Origin: Deinococcus sp.
GTDB taxonomy: Bacteria > Deinococcota > Deinococci > Deinococcales > Deinococcaceae
NCBI RefSeq assembly: GCF_025362455.1
Contig: NZ_JANYGJ010000206.1
Span: 1 to 24,797 of the forward strand
Reading direction: 5' to 3'
Length of the DNA stretch: 24,797 nucleotides
Shown here: one piece after another, positions 17,709 to 24,657 of the stretch
How positions within the stretch are numbered: position 1 is the stretch's first letter
Layout of the letters: each line of letters opens with the position of its first letter
Position numbers and translations under genes: made by a program
The notes under the pieces: model-generated
What the model saw: only the letters and a program-made list of their open reading frames with translations
Databases searched by the model: none
What the model was told of the DNA's origin: nothing

Positions 17709-18299
17709 TTAAAGATACTGCAACACCCACTCACTCGCCCCGTGCGCCTCTCCGGCTCGCGCCAGGGCCAGGGCGTCCGGGGCGGGGTCGCGGCGCCAGA
17801 TGGTCCCGGCGACCTGGGCGGCGAAGTCGGTGACGGCGTGGCGGGCCGGTGCTCTGAGCGCCCTCACGACCACGCCGCCGCTGACCTCGTACAGGGCGCC
17901 GTAGAGCTGCTCCTTGCGGGCGTCGAGCGAGACGGCCTGCCTTCCACCGAGCTGCGGACCGATGAGGGCTTCCAGGGTGCTGACGCCCAGCACCTTCGCC
18001 CCCAGCGCCCGGCCCAGCCCCAGCGCGAAGCTGGCCCCCACCCGCACGCCGGTATACGACCCCGGTCCGGTGCCGACGACCAGGCGGGTGATCTGGTGGC
18101 GCCCTGCACCGGCACCCGTCAGCAGCTCATCCAACGCGTCTGGGAGCTGCTCGGCGTGGCGGCGCCCGACTTCTCGCAGCAGGGCGTGTGCTGTGGCAGG
18201 TCCAAGCAGGCCCAGCGCCAGGTACGGCGTGGCCGTTTCGATGGCGAGCGTCAGGTTAGCCAGTGACGGGTTAGCCAGTGACGGGTTCGCTCCGGTCAC
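17709..18299 (-). CDS. tsaB: TsaB, tRNA threonylcarbamoyladenosine biosynthesis protein
   Basis: A 196-residue protein of the ASKHA fold that scaffolds TsaD/TsaE in making the universal t6A37 modification of ANN-decoding tRNAs. Recognised by LAIETATPYLALGL near the N-terminus (typical AIDTATP..) and by the hallmark GTGPGSYTGVRVG; SLDARKEQLYGALYE is also typical. Start GTG 18299 overlaps the TGA of the upstream gene in GTGA, indicating translational coupling. Compared with most TsaB proteins, which begin a few residues before the AI(D/E)TAT motif, there is a leader of about 15 residues with a duplicated NPSLA unit (15-nt repeat). No better start codon exists between. The length is a little short for the family (about 220-230). 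Confidence 0.92.
   Translation of the reverse strand: MTGANPSLANPSLANLTLAIETATPYLALGLLGPATAHALLREVGRRHAEQLPDALDELLTGAGAGRHQITRLVVGTGPGSYTGVRVGASFALGLGRALGAKVLGVSTLEALIGPQLGGRQAVSLDARKEQLYGALYEVSGGVVVRALRAPARHAVTDFAAQVAGTIWRRDPAPDALALARAGEAHGASEWVLQYL
18254..18283 (-). repeat. 15-nt tandem duplication at the start of tsaB
   Basis: Two identical 15-nt units (18254-18268 and 18269-18283) followed by a partial third encode the repeated NPSLA of the TsaB leader. Confidence 0.85.
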
Positions 18300-18958
18300 G
18301 ACCCGTTCACGGCCCTGACGCCGAGGATGCGGGCCACCCTGGCGGCGTCGGTGGCCGGATACACCGGAATAAATTCCTGGCCGTACACGTTCCATAGCCG
18401 GTCGAAATCGGCGTAGCTCAGGTAGACGTTGGGTCCGTAGATCGGGTCGCTCATGAAGATGCGCTGGCTGCCGTCGTCGAAGCCGCGCACCACCCGGAAG
18501 TGTGGCACGGCGCCGACCTGATTCATCCACTGGAGCACCACCACCGGATACCCGGCCCGGATCAGCGATTTCAGGTGGCCCAGTTGCCCGGACCTAAAGC
18601 GGGTGGCCCGCAGCCCCAGCGGCCTGAGAAACGGATCGATGACGTCGGCGGTCATGTAGCCGCCGCCGGGCCGCAACTCCGCCGCCAGCGCCGCCTGATC
18701 GGCCCGCAGCCCGTAGGCGCCCAGCACGCTCACCAGCGCCGCCGGGCCGCAGTTGTTGTAGGTCTGGTAGACGAAGCCCAGGTTGTTGAGCTGCACGGCG
18801 GTAGGCAGGGTGGGCGGCGGCTGAACGCTTCGTTGCAAAGCCGTGCGCTGCTGGATGGTGTTGGTTTTGTTCTGTGCCGAGCGGGCCAACGACGGCGGTC
18901 CGCTCAGCAGCGACGCGCCCAGCAGCAAGCTCAGGCCCAGGTGGGCGATCTTCTTCAC
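18296..18958 (-). CDS. Exported C39-like (papain-fold) cysteine peptidase
   Basis: A 220-residue protein with a signal peptide (VKKIAHLGLSLLLGASLLSG, then a polar stretch). The C39-like catalytic set is visible: Gln65 and Cys70 in QTYNNCGPAAL, His153 in PHFRVVRGF and Asp171 in FMSDP. It is therefore expected to be a thiol hydrolase acting outside the cytoplasm. No ABC transporter domain is attached, so it is not a bacteriocin exporter. GTG 18958 is preferred over TTG 18979 because Lys-Lys follows directly, as in normal signal peptides, and a purine-rich GGAGGC precedes it; a CAGACT 6 nt upstream may instead be a leaderless -10. It overlaps tsaB by 4 nt. The substrate is unknown. Confidence 0.82.
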   Translation of the reverse strand: MKKIAHLGLSLLLGASLLSGPPSLARSAQNKTNTIQQRTALQRSVQPPPTLPTAVQLNNLGFVYQTYNNCGPAALVSVLGAYGLRADQAALAAELRPGGGYMTADVIDPFLRPLGLRATRFRSGQLGHLKSLIRAGYPVVVLQWMNQVGAVPHFRVVRGFDDGSQRIFMSDPIYGPNVYLSYADFDRLWNVYGQEFIPVYPATDAARVARILGVRAVNGS

Positions 18959-18995
18959 GCCTCCAGTCTGACAGAGCAACTCTTAGCGGCGTCTT

Positions 18996-19023
18996 TCAAA
19001 GGCACATGGTCAAAGGCACATGG
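18996..19023. repeat. 14-nt tandem duplication
   Basis: The unit tcaaaggcacatgg occurs twice exactly (18996-19009, 19010-19023), followed by the beginning of a third (tcaaacc). Non-coding. Confidence 0.85.
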
Positions 19024-19075
19024 TCAAACCCCACACGCTGCGGCGCCGCCCGCTCAGGCAGCGGCTGGACGGTCC

Positions 19076-19107
19076 GCCTGGGTTTGATCTGGCCTGGGTT
19101 TGATCTG
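19076..19107. repeat. 16-nt tandem duplication
   Basis: The unit gcctgggtttgatctg occurs twice exactly at 19076-19091 and 19092-19107. Non-coding. Confidence 0.85.
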
Positions 19108-19174
19108 AATGGACGCGCAACGATCAGGTCGCTTTGAAACGCTGACATGAACGCACCGCTCAATCAAAAGACCT

Positions 19175-19206
19175 GTCATCCTGAATGCAGCGAAGGGTCT
19201 CGCCGC
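19175..19206. repeat. Half copy of the REP-like element
   Basis: GTCATCCTGAATGCAGCGAA followed by GGGTCTCGCCGC matches one arm of the palindrome at 17578. The second arm is missing; a short unrelated hairpin follows at about 19207-19225. Confidence 0.65.
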
Positions 19207-19235
19207 CGAAGTATCTACGACTTCGCCTCATCTTT

Positions 19236-19258
19236 TTGTGTCGATTTCTTGTGTCGAT
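19236..19258. repeat. 13-nt tandem duplication
   Basis: ttgtgtcgat occurs at 19236-19245 and 19249-19258, giving a period of 13 nt. Non-coding. Confidence 0.6.
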
Positions 19259-19352
19259 AGGAATACCACGCCAGTCGGGCGTCATCACCAGCATTATTTT
19301 ATCTGAAACAAGCGTCCTGACACCTGTGCGGACATATGGCATTCACGACAAG

Positions 19353-19397
19353 CGCACTATCGACAGCCGCACTATCGACAGCCGCACGACCGACAAC
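19353..19397. repeat. 15-nt tandem repeat, three copies
   Basis: The unit cgcactatcgacagc occurs at 19353-19367 and 19368-19382, with a diverged third copy at 19383-19397. It lies 3' of the gene ending at 19419. Confidence 0.85.
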
Positions 19398-19418
19398 CAG
19401 TGCTGTCATAAATTCAGC

Positions 19419-20750
19419 TCACTCGTCTTTGACATACCCGGCGACGATCAGTTCCTTGAGTTGCGCTTCCAGATCGTGCAGGGCGACGTCGTGGCGCAGG
19501 GCGTACTCGGCGGGGGTCAGGCCGTCGACCAGCGCCTTCTGGAAGCTCAGCCCGCCAGAGCCGTAGCGGGCGCGGAAGAGCTGGTGGCCGGTGGTGATGG
19601 CGTTCACGGCGTCGCGCCCGCGCAGGGTGGCGACGTAGCCGTGATGTGCCCATCCGGCCAGGCTGCGCGGCAAAATCAGCGTCTGGGGGCGCAGCGGAGC
19701 CGGGAAGGCGCCCTCGTAGGGCAGACCGGCGGGCATGGTCGCCACCACCTGGCCGCCGCTGTAGAACACCGCCTCGCCGGGGCGGGCGTGCAGGCCGGTG
19801 AAATCGTCGGTCAGGTTGAATTTCCAGGCCCGGCTGCCCACGCCGCTCAGGATGTGCGCCAGGTGCCGGTCCAGCGGGTAGGCCGACAGGGGAGCGCCCT
19901 GGTCGTAGAGGTGCAGCAGCTCGCCCAGAGCCTGCTCCCCGGTGCTGCTCAGGCCCGCCGCCGCCACGGTGCGGCCCTCGAAGACCAGCACGTAGGCGGC
20001 CTGATCGCCCAGACCGGCGTGCAAAAAGCCGTACCAGTCCTGATCGTGCAAGAAGCGCAGAAAATCGTGCAGGTTGCAAAAACCGGTCTGGATGCCGACG
20101 TGGCTGGGCGTCACCGCAGGCAGGAAGCGGGCCAGGAACGGTGTGGCCGAGTCGAACATCGGTTTCAGGTGCGTCACCAGCGGGCGCTCCGGCGCGGCGT
20201 TCTGGGAGTTGGAGATGTTTGGGCTGGACGGGGTCGGGTTAGACGGGTCTGGGCTGGACGGGTTCGGGTTAGACGGGTTCGGGGTCGCCTGACCGGGTGG
20301 TGATACGCGCAGTGGCGGTTGTGGCAGGGCACTGGCCCGAATCTGGCGTGCCGGGTCGGCGGCGTCGTCGGGGGGCACCGCTCCGGGCGGCGCGGCGCTG
20401 GGCGACCGAGACGGACTCGGTTGTGGCTGACTGGTGCGCGGCTCGCCGACCTGCGCTGTATTGATTTGCTCCGCTGAACTGATTTGCTCCGTCGGGCTTT
20501 CCACGAACAGATCGTCGGGCAAAATCAGGCCGTCGAGCAGCCCGGCGAAGCTGATCTCCGGCACCTGATTGGCGCCGCCAGGCGCGGCCTGATCCTGGTC
20601 TGTGCCGCGCTCACTCGCCGGGCGCGGCTGGAGGGGACGCCGCCTGCTGTCCTTGGCGCTCTGTTCTGTATTTCTGTGCTCTGTATTTCTGTGCTCTGGA
20701 TTTCTGCGTTCTGGCCCGTCCGGGTCGCCGGGTCTGGGGTTATCGGTCAT
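19419..20750 (-). CDS. Unrecognised protein: disordered N-terminus plus globular C-terminal domain
   Basis: A 443-residue protein. The first about 190 residues are low-complexity and charged or Pro/Ser/Asn/Gln-rich, with repeats RNTEH/RNPEH and (N/S)P-rich units encoded by two 15-nt arrays. A short ordered island, PEISFAGLLDGLILPDDLFV, lies near residues 60-85. The C-terminal about 250 residues look folded (DWYGFLHAGLGDQAAYVLVF, GEAVFYSGGQVVATMP, and a final helix LEAQLKELIVAGYVKDE). No signal peptide or transmembrane segment is seen. I do not recognise the family; it may be Deinococcus-specific. The start ATG 20750 overlaps the previous stop as ATGA and is preceded by GGGAG at good spacing. 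It is the third gene of a coupled NUDIX/gamma-CA operon. Confidence 0.75.
   Translation of the reverse strand: MTDNPRPGDPDGPERRNPEHRNTEHRNTEQSAKDSRRRPLQPRPASERGTDQDQAAPGGANQVPEISFAGLLDGLILPDDLFVESPTEQISSAEQINTAQVGEPRTSQPQPSPSRSPSAAPPGAVPPDDAADPARQIRASALPQPPLRVSPPGQATPNPSNPNPSSPDPSNPTPSSPNISNSQNAAPERPLVTHLKPMFDSATPFLARFLPAVTPSHVGIQTGFCNLHDFLRFLHDQDWYGFLHAGLGDQAAYVLVFEGRTVAAAGLSSTGEQALGELLHLYDQGAPLSAYPLDRHLAHILSGVGSRAWKFNLTDDFTGLHARPGEAVFYSGGQVVATMPAGLPYEGAFPAPLRPQTLILPRSLAGWAHHGYVATLRGRDAVNAITTGHQLFRARYGSGGLSFQKALVDGLTPAEYALRHDVALHDLEAQLKELIVAGYVKDE
20221..20280 (-). repeat. 15-nt tandem repeat with 30-nt higher order
   Basis: Four 15-nt units at 20221, 20236, 20251 and 20266 alternate between two variants (gggctggacgggKtY and gggttagacgggtYY), giving a 30-nt super-unit. 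They encode the Asn/Pro/Ser-rich linker. Confidence 0.85.
20670..20714 (-). repeat. 15-nt tandem repeat encoding RNTEH
   Basis: Three 15-nt units (20670, 20685, 20700), the first two differing at one base, encode RNTEH/RNPEH close to the N-terminus. Confidence 0.85.
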
Positions 20751-21367
20751 GACGGTTCTCCCTGGCAAGCTGTGTCTACGTTAAGCGGTGCCTGTATGTT
20801 AGGGCGTGCCTGTTCGGGTCGGATAGGTTCGGGCCGTGCAGATTCAGGTCTGTCCGGCTCCAGCTCGCTCAGGTACTGCCGGGCGCGGGTTACGTAGCGC
20901 TCGGCAAGGTGACCGAGACCCGTTTGGCTGGGGCTGACCGGGCGCACCACGCGGGCGGGCACGCCCAGCGCCAGCATCCGGGGCGGCACCTGGCGGCCTT
21001 CTGGCAGCAGCGCCCCGGCGCCCAGCACGGCGCCCCGACCCAGGCGGCTGCCGCTGAGCATGATGGCGCCGATGCCGACCAGGCTGCCCGCCTCGCAGGT
21101 CGCCCCGTGAACGACGGCCCGGTGGCCCACCGTGACGTTCTCTTCCAGCACACAGGGAAAGCCCGCGTCGGTGTGCAGCACGGCGCCGTCTTGCACGTTG
21201 CTGCCCGCACCCACCGTGATGGCCTCGATGTCGCCGCGCAGCACCGCCCCGAACCACACCGAGGCGTGCTCGCCCACGCTGACCTGCCCGATCAGCTCGG
21301 CGCCCGGCGCAATGAAGGCCGACGGATGCACCTGCGGCCAGTCGCCGCCCAGGCCCCGCAGCGCCAT
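20747..21367 (-). CDS. Gamma-class carbonic anhydrase-like (left-handed beta-helix) protein
   Basis: A 206-residue hexapeptide-repeat protein. The gamma-CA ligands are in place: His65 (VLHTD), His82 (VTVGHRA) and His87 (VVHGAT), with the usual Arg44-Gly-Asp46 (LRGD) and Gln59-Asp60. Family members form trimers with metal at the subunit interfaces; many hydrate CO2, while others (YrdA, PaaY) have low or different activity. The start ATG 21367 overlaps the previous gene in TAATG, so translation is coupled. The C-terminal about 35 residues are an unusual RPE-rich low-complexity tail encoded by decayed 15-nt repeats; the domain itself ends near residue 170. It is followed by an ATGA overlap with the next gene. 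Confidence 0.9.
   Translation of the reverse strand: MALRGLGGDWPQVHPSAFIAPGAELIGQVSVGEHASVWFGAVLRGDIEAITVGAGSNVQDGAVLHTDAGFPCVLEENVTVGHRAVVHGATCEAGSLVGIGAIMLSGSRLGRGAVLGAGALLPEGRQVPPRMLALGVPARVVRPVSPSQTGLGHLAERYVTRARQYLSELEPDRPESARPEPIRPEQARPNIQAPLNVDTACQGEPS
20799..20858 (-). repeat. Degenerate 15-nt tandem repeat at the gamma-CA gene end
   Basis: Four diverged 15-nt units (20799, 20814, 20829, 20844) encode the RPE/RPN-rich tail appended to the beta-helix domain. Confidence 0.65.
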
Positions 21368-21822
21368 TACGAGGCTCCCCGCAGGCCCAGCGCGGCCTCC
21401 AGCAGCGCCAGGTCGGCCCCGTAACTCAGGCGGGCGCGGGCCTGCTGCACGCTGCAAAACCCGCCCTCGCTGAAGGTGTCTTCGAGGTGTTCATCAGGCT
21501 GAGGCTGCTCACCTGGCTGACCCTGTTCGGCCCGCATGGCGAACCAGGTGATCTCGCGGGCCTCAAGTCGGTCATTGGTGTAGCGGGTGTGTCCCAGCGC
21601 CGCCAAAATGTGCGCCTGTACGCCCGTCTCCTCCTGCACCTCGCGCACGGCGGTCTGCCGGGGCGTTTCACCGGCCTCGATATGGCCCTTGGGGAAGGCC
21701 CAGTCGCCGCTGTGGTAGCGCACCAGCAGCACCTCAAGCTCGTCGCCGACGCGGCGCAGCACCACGCCGCCTGCACCCGGCACGGGCACTGCTGCGCGTC
21801 CACCTGGGTCAAATGCACTCAT
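21367..21822 (-). CDS. NUDIX hydrolase
   Basis: A 151-residue NUDIX protein that hydrolyses a nucleoside diphosphate linked to another group, using Mg2+. The complete NUDIX box GX5EX7REUXEEXGU is present at residues 46-68 (G46, E52, R60-E61, E64-E65, G67). The preceding LLVRYHSGDWAFPKG is of the type seen in diadenosine polyphosphate and MutT-like members. The substrate cannot be decided from the sequence. ATG 21822 is chosen over ATG 21930 because TATACT lies 6 nt before it and the upstream residues are proline-rich junk. Deinococcus genomes are known for many NUDIX genes. It is first in a coupled operon with gamma-CA and the 443-residue protein. Confidence 0.9.
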   Translation of the reverse strand: MSAFDPGGRAAVPVPGAGGVVLRRVGDELEVLLVRYHSGDWAFPKGHIEAGETPRQTAVREVQEETGVQAHILAALGHTRYTNDRLEAREITWFAMRAEQGQPGEQPQPDEHLEDTFSEGGFCSVQQARARLSYGADLALLEAALGLRGAS

Positions 21823-21828
21823 CCCGGC

Positions 21829-21834
21829 AGTATA
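21829..21834 (-). promoter_or_regulatory. -10 box TATACT, leaderless promoter of the NUDIX operon
   Basis: On the minus strand TATACT is followed by 6 nt and ATG at 21822. Probably drives the three-gene operon. Confidence 0.65.
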
Positions 21835-22204
21835 CGGGCGCGGCGGGGCGAGGGGCGGCGGTTTTGCCTGAGGTTTGCCTGGGGGTGGATGAGCGGCGGT
21901 GAGGCTGGGTCGTGCCCACAGCTCGCTCACGCCCCGAACCTCGGAAATCGACCTGGGACGAACACGACGTTTTTTTATGCCGAATGTTCAAGCCAGGTGG
22001 TTTGTGCCCATCTCGGCGGCCATATGAAAAAACTGTTCTGTATACCTGTTTCCAGGCTTGAGAGACGAGTGTACCCGACTCAGGCGGCGACGGGGGAGTC
22101 GCCCGCCGGTCCAGACCCCGCACGGCCCGTCACCTCCCACAGCACTGAACTGTAAGCTGCCGCCCGGTTCACCTCGCCGCGCCTGAGTGGGGCGCCGGGG
22201 CCGT
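21835..22204. other. Divergent intergenic region, NUDIX operon / DUF898 gene
   Basis: About 370 bases without a supported gene. It contains a short hairpin (GGCGAC at 22086-22091 with GTCGCC at 22098-22103). A frame from ATG 22024 begins MKKLFCIPVSRLERRV but has no start signal and no family resemblance. A T-run near 21971 is noted. No clear operator was seen. Confidence 0.5.
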
Positions 22205-22210
22205 TACCAT
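22205..22210 (+). promoter_or_regulatory. Candidate -10 box TACCAT before the DUF898 gene
   Basis: TACCAT fits TANNNT and lies 6 nt before GTG 22217. It is weaker than the other boxes but has the same spacing as the NUDIX promoter. Confidence 0.45.
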
Positions 22211-22216
22211 GTGGGG

Positions 22217-23407
22217 GTGAGCGCCCTGACTTCCAGCCTGCCCGAAATCGGCGTGCCCGACGCCTGGACGCAGAAACTGCGCGACTGGGTGGGGCGCGAC
22301 AAGCTGAGCCTGCGGGCCATGCCGGTGCCGGAGGCGGCGGTCATCACCGCCTGGCCGCTGGGTTTTACCGGCAGCAGCGGTGAGTACTTCCGAATCTGGA
22401 TCGTCAACGTGGCGCTGAGCATCGTCACGCTGGGCCTCTACGGGCCGTGGGCCAGGGTCCGGACTCGCCAGTATTTCTACGCCAACACCCTGCTGGACGG
22501 CCACAATTTCGGCTACACCGCCCGGCCAGTCGCGCTGCTGGGCGGCTACCTGGTGATCGGGGCGCTGCTGCTGGTGTTCACCCTGACCCAGAACTTCGAC
22601 GGCGCGAGCTGGGTCAGCGCCGTGCTGCTGGGCGTGGCGGCGCTGCTGTATCCCTGGGTGCTGTTTCGCAGCGTGCGGTTTCAGGCGCACCACTCGCTGC
22701 ACCGTGGGGTGCGCTTCGGCTTTCTGGGCGGCCTGGGCGGGGCGTATCTCTATTACGGCCTGCTGAACCTGGCCCTGCCGTTCACCTTCGGGCTGACCCT
22801 GCCGCTGCAAAGTGCCCTCCAGCGGCGCTACCTGGCAACCGGGCTGAGTTACGGTGAGGCGCGGGGCTCGTTTCGGGGCGGGATCAGCGGCGTGTACCTG
22901 GTCTACCTGCTGGCCTCGCTGGCGCTGCTGGGGGCGGCCACGCTGCTGACCGTCATTGGGGTGGTGCTGGCCGCGCTGCGGGTCTTCGACGGGCTGAACG
23001 CCAAACAGCAGCTCGGCCAACTGCTCGGCGCCCTGCTGCCGCTGAGCCTGATCCTGGCGCTGAGCGCGCTGAGTTACGCGGCGGCGGGTCAGGGTATCCG
23101 GGCGGCGCTGCTGCGCTACACCCTGAGCCACCTCCAGCTCGGCCAGACGCTGCGAGTGCGCACCACCTTCAGCCCCTGGATGGTGGCCTGGATTGCGCTC
23201 AGCAGCGGCCTGGTGCAGCTTGTGAGCTTCGGGCTGGCGACCCCCTGGGCGGCGGTGCGGCGCAACCGTTATATGCTGCCCCGCATCGAGGTGCTGAGCC
23301 TGGCGCCGCTGGGCGACTTCAGCGCCAGGCCGCGCCGGGATGAGAAGGCGCCGGGCGAGAACGCGCTCGGTGAGGCCGCCGCCGAGCTGCTGGGCTTTCG
23401 GCTGTGA
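22217..23407 (+). CDS. DUF898 / YjgN-like polytopic membrane protein
   Basis: A 396-residue inner-membrane protein. The diagnostic DUF898 block is GFTGSSGEYFRIWIVNVALS, then VTLGLYGPWARVRTRQYFYANTLLDGHNFGYT; it is followed by several hydrophobic helices (ALLGGYLVIGALLLVF, VYLVYLLASLALLGAATLL, LLPLSLILALSALSYAA). The YF...NT and WA+VR residues are family hallmarks. A second related block occurs near the C-terminus (LSSGLVQLVSFGLATPWAAVRRNRYM), suggesting an internal two-fold repeat. Function in the family is unknown. GTG 22217 is preferred on the basis of the upstream TACCAT box; other GTG codons lie close by. The stop overlaps the next start (GTGA), so it is translationally coupled to an M48 peptidase, a pairing I recall from other bacteria. 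Confidence 0.88.
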   Translation: MSALTSSLPEIGVPDAWTQKLRDWVGRDKLSLRAMPVPEAAVITAWPLGFTGSSGEYFRIWIVNVALSIVTLGLYGPWARVRTRQYFYANTLLDGHNFGYTARPVALLGGYLVIGALLLVFTLTQNFDGASWVSAVLLGVAALLYPWVLFRSVRFQAHHSLHRGVRFGFLGGLGGAYLYYGLLNLALPFTFGLTLPLQSALQRRYLATGLSYGEARGSFRGGISGVYLVYLLASLALLGAATLLTVIGVVLAALRVFDGLNAKQQLGQLLGALLPLSLILALSALSYAAAGQGIRAALLRYTLSHLQLGQTLRVRTTFSPWMVAWIALSSGLVQLVSFGLATPWAAVRRNRYMLPRIEVLSLAPLGDFSARPRRDEKAPGENALGEAAAELLGFRL

Positions 23408-24552
23408 GCGGGCCTGAGCGGTCCGTTACTGAACCGTCCGTACCCGCACAGTTTGAGTCTGAGCTGCCGCCGGAGTTCAGGCTGCGCGGCACCCTCTTCG
23501 ACGGCCTGAGCGCCCAGGCGTATCCGGTTCAGGCGCGGGTGCTGGGCGGCGAGCTGATGCTGGACGCCGGGCAGCGGCGCTGGGTCGTGAGCGTCGGTAC
23601 GCTGCGCATCGAGCCCCGGCTGGGCCGTGCCCGGCGGCGGGTCTGGCTGGGCGGCGGCGCGGTCTTCGAGACGGATGACCACTTCGGCGTGGCGGTGCTC
23701 GAACGGCGAGCTGGGCGGTCCGGCGGTCTGCGCTTTGTGCTGGAGCTGGAGCGGCGCTGGTCGGGGGCGCTGCTGGCTTTGCTGGTGCTGAGCGCCTTCG
23801 GCTACGGTTTCGTGCGGGCCGGGCTGCCGCTGATCGCCCGTGGCGCCGCGTTCATGACGCCCAAGAGCGTGGCCCGCACCTTCGACGCCCAGACCGTCAA
23901 GCTGCTGGAGCAAAGCGAGTACCTGGCGCCCAGCCGTCTGAGTGCGGCGCGGCGCATGGCGCTCAAGCGCGGTTTTCAGACGCTGGTGGCCGAGCGCGGC
24001 CAGGGCTACCGCTACACCCTGCTGATCCGGCGCGGCGGCGACAACATCGGCGCCAACGCCTTCGCCCTGCCCGCCGGTACGGTGGTCCTGACCGACGAAC
24101 TCGTAGAGCTGGCCGCCTCAGACAAGGAAATCTACGGCGTGCTGGCCCACGAGATCGGCCACGTCATCCACCGCGACGCCCTGACCCAGATCTACCAGGC
24201 GCTGGGCCTGAGCACGCTGACCTTTGCCGTGCTGGGCGACCTCAGCGGCACGGCCACAGTCGCCGCCGCCGTGCCGGGGTTGGTGATTCGCAGCAGCTAC
24301 TCACGGACCATGGAGAGCAATGCCGACGCGACGTCCGGCGAGTACATGATGGTCCACTACGGCTCCACCGCCCCGCTGCGCCGCCTGCTCGCCCGCGTGA
24401 CCCGCGACGAGGAGGCCAAAGTGGCCAGCCAGTCGCTGCTCTCGCGCCAGGTAGATTACCTGCTGGCCAACCACCCCGGCACCCCGGAGCGCATCCGCCA
24501 CCTCTACGCCATCGAGAAGGCGTGGCGAGCGGCGAATCCGCTCAGGCGCTGA
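23404..24552 (+). CDS. M48-family membrane zinc metallopeptidase
   Basis: A 382-residue protein. The N-terminal about 110 residues form a beta-rich module (GTLFDGLSAQAYPVQARVLG, GGGAVFETDDHFGVAVLE), probably the DUF7092 domain often found before M48 catalytic domains (from memory). A single transmembrane helix is at about 120-144 (GALLALLVLSAFGYGFVRAG). The catalytic domain has HEIGH at 249-253 and the third zinc ligand Glu304 in ESNAD, with NAFALPAGTVVLTDEL typical of the family. HtpX, BepA and Oma1-type relatives act in membrane or envelope quality control. GTG 23404 overlaps the DUF898 stop by 4 nt. The DUF898 partner may supply a membrane platform or substrate. Confidence 0.92.
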   Translation: MSGPERSVTEPSVPAQFESELPPEFRLRGTLFDGLSAQAYPVQARVLGGELMLDAGQRRWVVSVGTLRIEPRLGRARRRVWLGGGAVFETDDHFGVAVLERRAGRSGGLRFVLELERRWSGALLALLVLSAFGYGFVRAGLPLIARGAAFMTPKSVARTFDAQTVKLLEQSEYLAPSRLSAARRMALKRGFQTLVAERGQGYRYTLLIRRGGDNIGANAFALPAGTVVLTDELVELAASDKEIYGVLAHEIGHVIHRDALTQIYQALGLSTLTFAVLGDLSGTATVAAAVPGLVIRSSYSRTMESNADATSGEYMMVHYGSTAPLRRLLARVTRDEEAKVASQSLLSRQVDYLLANHPGTPERIRHLYAIEKAWRAANPLRR

Positions 24553-24553
24553 C

Positions 24554-24581
24554 GCTGCGGCACTGATGCTGCGGCACTGGC
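24554..24581. repeat. 14-nt tandem duplication after the M48 gene
   Basis: The unit gctgcggcactgat (24554-24567) is followed by gctgcggcactggc (24568-24581). A decayed copy overlaps the last codons of the gene (24540-24553). Non-coding. Confidence 0.75.
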
Positions 24582-24591
24582 GGCTCTGTTT

Positions 24592-24636
24592 CCACTTCGT
24601 CTGCTTCTACTTCGTCTGCTTCGTCTGCGTTCACTT
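24592..24636. repeat. 15-nt tandem repeat
   Basis: ccacttcgtctgctt (24592-24606) and ctacttcgtctgctt (24607-24621) differ at one base, followed by a rearranged third unit. Non-coding, between the M48 gene and the right IS copy. Confidence 0.75.
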
Positions 24637-24657
24637 CTCCACGCCCGCGAGCTGTTC

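Larger units (their letters stand above)
18959..19418. other. Repeat-rich intergenic region of about 460 bases
   Basis: No gene is supported. It contains four separate tandem duplications (18996-19023, 19076-19107, 19236-19258, 19353-19397), a half copy of the REP-like element at 19175, and a small hairpin CGAAGT...ACTTCG just after it. It lies between two minus-strand genes and must hold the promoter of the C39-like gene. Confidence 0.6.

Noticed and set aside
18296..18958. Bacteriocin-processing system based on the C39-like domain
   Set aside because: There is no ABC transporter, no double-glycine leader peptide gene, and the protein has its own signal peptide.
21968..21990. Radiation/desiccation response motif (RDRM-like palindrome)
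   Set aside because: TTATG is present, but the second half does not complete the palindrome.
22024..22155. Small ORF beginning MKKLFCIPVSRLERRV
   Set aside because: No ribosome binding site or leaderless box, no recognisable domain, and a composition like the surrounding spacer.
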